Assembly: GCA_946480565.1 (NCBI GenBank)
Contig: CAMLKR010000093.1
Span: forward strand, 1 to 8,717
Source of the DNA: an uncultured Arenimonas sp.
GTDB taxonomy: Bacteria; Pseudomonadota; Gammaproteobacteria; Xanthomonadales; Xanthomonadaceae
Reading direction: 5' to 3'
Length of the DNA: 8,717 nucleotides
The translations under genes and the position numbers were made by a program. Shown here one piece after another: positions 7,563 to 8,717 of this stretch. The notes under the pieces are model-generated. The model saw only the letters and a list, made by a program, of their open reading frames with translations. It was not told where the DNA came from and did not search any database. Positions within the stretch are counted from its first letter, which is position 1, and every line of letters begins with the position of its first letter.

Positions 7563-8186
7563 ATGCATAACAGCGACGAATTCGAAGATCAGGACCAGGG
7601 CCCGAGCCGCAGCGAACAGCGGCGCGAGGCGCTGGCGGTGCTCGACCTGGCCCTGCAGCTGATGGAGCAGTCCGACGCGCGCATCGGCCAGATCCCGATG
7701 GACGAGGACCTGCGGGCGCTGGTGCTCGCGTCCAAGAAGATCACCGCCCAGATCGCCCGCAAGCGGCAGGCGCAGTACCTGGCCAAGATCATGCGCCGCG
7801 AGGACGACGCCGCGCTGCAGCTGATCCGCGCCGCGCTCGACCACGACAAGGCCGAGGGCCGGCGCGAGGCGCAGGCGCTGCACCAGGTCGAATACTGGCG
7901 CGACCGCCTGGTCGCGGACGGCGACGAGGCACTGTCGGAGCTGCTGGCCGTGTACCCGCAGGCCGACCGCCAGCACCTGCGCCAGCTGGCGCGCAACGCG
8001 CACCAGGAAAAGCTGAAGAACAAGCCGCCGCACGCCCACCGCGAACTGTTCCGGGAACTGCGCCTGCTGCTGGCCGCGGCGCCGGCGCCCGACGAGGCCG
8101 ACGACCTGGAGATCGAGGTCGACGACGTCGACGCCGGCGACTACCTCGCGCCGGACGACTTCGACAGCGACTACGGCCGCGGCTGA
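7563..8186 (+). CDS. darP: Ribosome biogenesis factor DarP (YjgA, DUF615)
   Basis: DarP/YjgA associates with late 50S precursors and helps large-subunit maturation in E. coli. The product is 207 residues against about 183 in E. coli. Family features are LDLALQLMEQSDARIGQIPMD-type start of the helical core (seen as LALQLMEQ and IGQIPMDEDLR), highly charged helices (ARKRQAQYLAKIMRRED), DRLVADGDEALSELL, YPQADRQHLRQLARNA and EKLKNKPPHAHRELFRELR. The last ~30 residues form an acidic tail rich in Asp and Glu that lengthens the protein relative to E. coli. The ATG at 7563 has only a weak GGTGG upstream. Its 5' end is 35 bases from the divergent pmbA start, and its stop is 2 bases from the convergent tldD stop, so its promoter must overlap the pmbA coding start. 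Confidence 0.94.
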   Translation: MHNSDEFEDQDQGPSRSEQRREALAVLDLALQLMEQSDARIGQIPMDEDLRALVLASKKITAQIARKRQAQYLAKIMRREDDAALQLIRAALDHDKAEGRREAQALHQVEYWRDRLVADGDEALSELLAVYPQADRQHLRQLARNAHQEKLKNKPPHAHRELFRELRLLLAAAPAPDEADDLEIEVDDVDAGDYLAPDDFDSDYGRG

Positions 8187-8188
8187 AC

Positions 8189-8717
8189 TCACGCGCGGGT
8201 GCCGCCGACGGTCATCGCGTCGATCTTCAGCGTCGGCTGGCCCACGCCCACCGGCACGCTCTGGCCGTCCTTGCCGCAGACGCCGACGCCGGCGTCGAGC
8301 TGCAGGTCGCGGCCGACCATGGAAACACGCGTCATCGCCTCCGGACCGTTGCCGATCAGGGTGGCGCCCTTCACCGGCCGGGTGACCTTGCCGTCTTCGA
8401 TCAGGTAGGCCTCGGTGGCCGAGAACACGAACTTGCCGCTGGTGATGTCGACCTGGCCGCCGCCGAAGTTCGGCGCGTACAGGCCCTTCTTCACCGAAGC
8501 GATGATCTCGGCCGGGTCGTAGTTGCCGGCCAGCATGTAGGTGTTGGTCATGCGCGGCATCGGCAGGTGCGCGAAGGATTCGCGGCGGCCGTTGCCGGTG
8601 GGCGCCACGCCCATCAGGCGGGCATTGAGCGTGTCCTGGATGTAGCCGCGCAGGATGCCGTCCTCGATCAGCGTGGTGCACTGGGTCGGCGTGCCCTCGT
8701 CGTCGACGTTGAGCGAG
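8189..8717 (-). CDS. tldD: TldD metalloprotease subunit, C-terminal part (5' end outside window)
   Basis: TldD is the zinc-bearing catalytic subunit of the TldD/TldE protease. The last 175 codons are present, out of about 480. The frame runs out of the window on the - strand with the first full codon at 8716, so the ATG at 8614 is an internal methionine ([18 protein letters not shown]). Conserved stretches are [67 protein letters not shown], and [21 protein letters not shown]. The HExxxH motif would lie upstream, outside the window. The stop is separated from the convergent darP stop by 2 bases, leaving no room for a separate terminator. Confidence 0.97.
   Translation of the reverse strand, partial: SLNVDDEGTPTQCTTLIEDGILRGYIQDTLNARLMGVAPTGNGRRESFAHLPMPRMTNTYMLAGNYDPAEIIASVKKGLYAPNFGGGQVDITSGKFVFSATEAYLIEDGKVTRPVKGATLIGNGPEAMTRVSMVGRDLQLDAGVGVCGKDGQSVPVGVGQPTLKIDAMTVGGTRA

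Noticed and set aside
8189..8614. Complete small gene starting at the ATG at 8614
   Set aside because: The frame continues upstream with strong TldD similarity to the window edge, so this ATG is internal.

Overview
The window is a high-GC stretch of gammaproteobacterial core genome. The order dnaE-accA-tilS, the TldD/TldE proteins flanking YjgA, and a GTAG-bearing palindromic intergenic repeat suggest a Xanthomonadales member (Lysobacter, Luteimonas or Xanthomonas relatives). That placement is inferred from gene order and protein similarity recalled from memory, not from a search.

Layout. Positions 1-1669 hold the C-terminal half of dnaE (+), which begins before the window. Positions 1670-2299 hold a 630-base non-coding region dominated by two ~150-base copies of a foldback repeat in head-to-head orientation, plus a partial third copy. 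Positions 2300-5715 hold a tight + strand cluster: accA, tilS, xseB and ispA. Three of its genes are joined by small overlaps or a short gap, so it probably forms one transcript. Positions 5735-6076 hold a small membrane protein gene (DUF4870 family) on the - strand. Positions 6169-7527 hold pmbA/tldE (-), 7563-8186 hold darP/yjgA (+), and 8189 to the end holds the C-terminal part of tldD (-).

How the genes work together. The + strand cluster serves unrelated core functions: fatty acid initiation (AccA), decoding of AUA codons (TilS), DNA repair (XseB) and isoprenoid synthesis (IspA). The two subunits of the TldD/TldE protease lie on the same strand but are separated by darP on the other strand, with gaps of only 2 and 35 bases.

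Main observations. (1) The dnaE-accA repeats share a nested hairpin structure whose arms differ in sequence between copies while pairing is kept (about 12 double compensatory changes). Every non-Watson-Crick pair is a G-U on the same strand of the element, so the element has a functional sense strand. (2) A strong intrinsic terminator for the DUF4870 gene is embedded in the 3' coding end of the oppositely oriented ispA. (3) tldD-darP-pmbA has the geometry of a non-contiguous operon or antisense unit. The protein-coding genes themselves look ordinary and intact apart from the two cut by the window edges.
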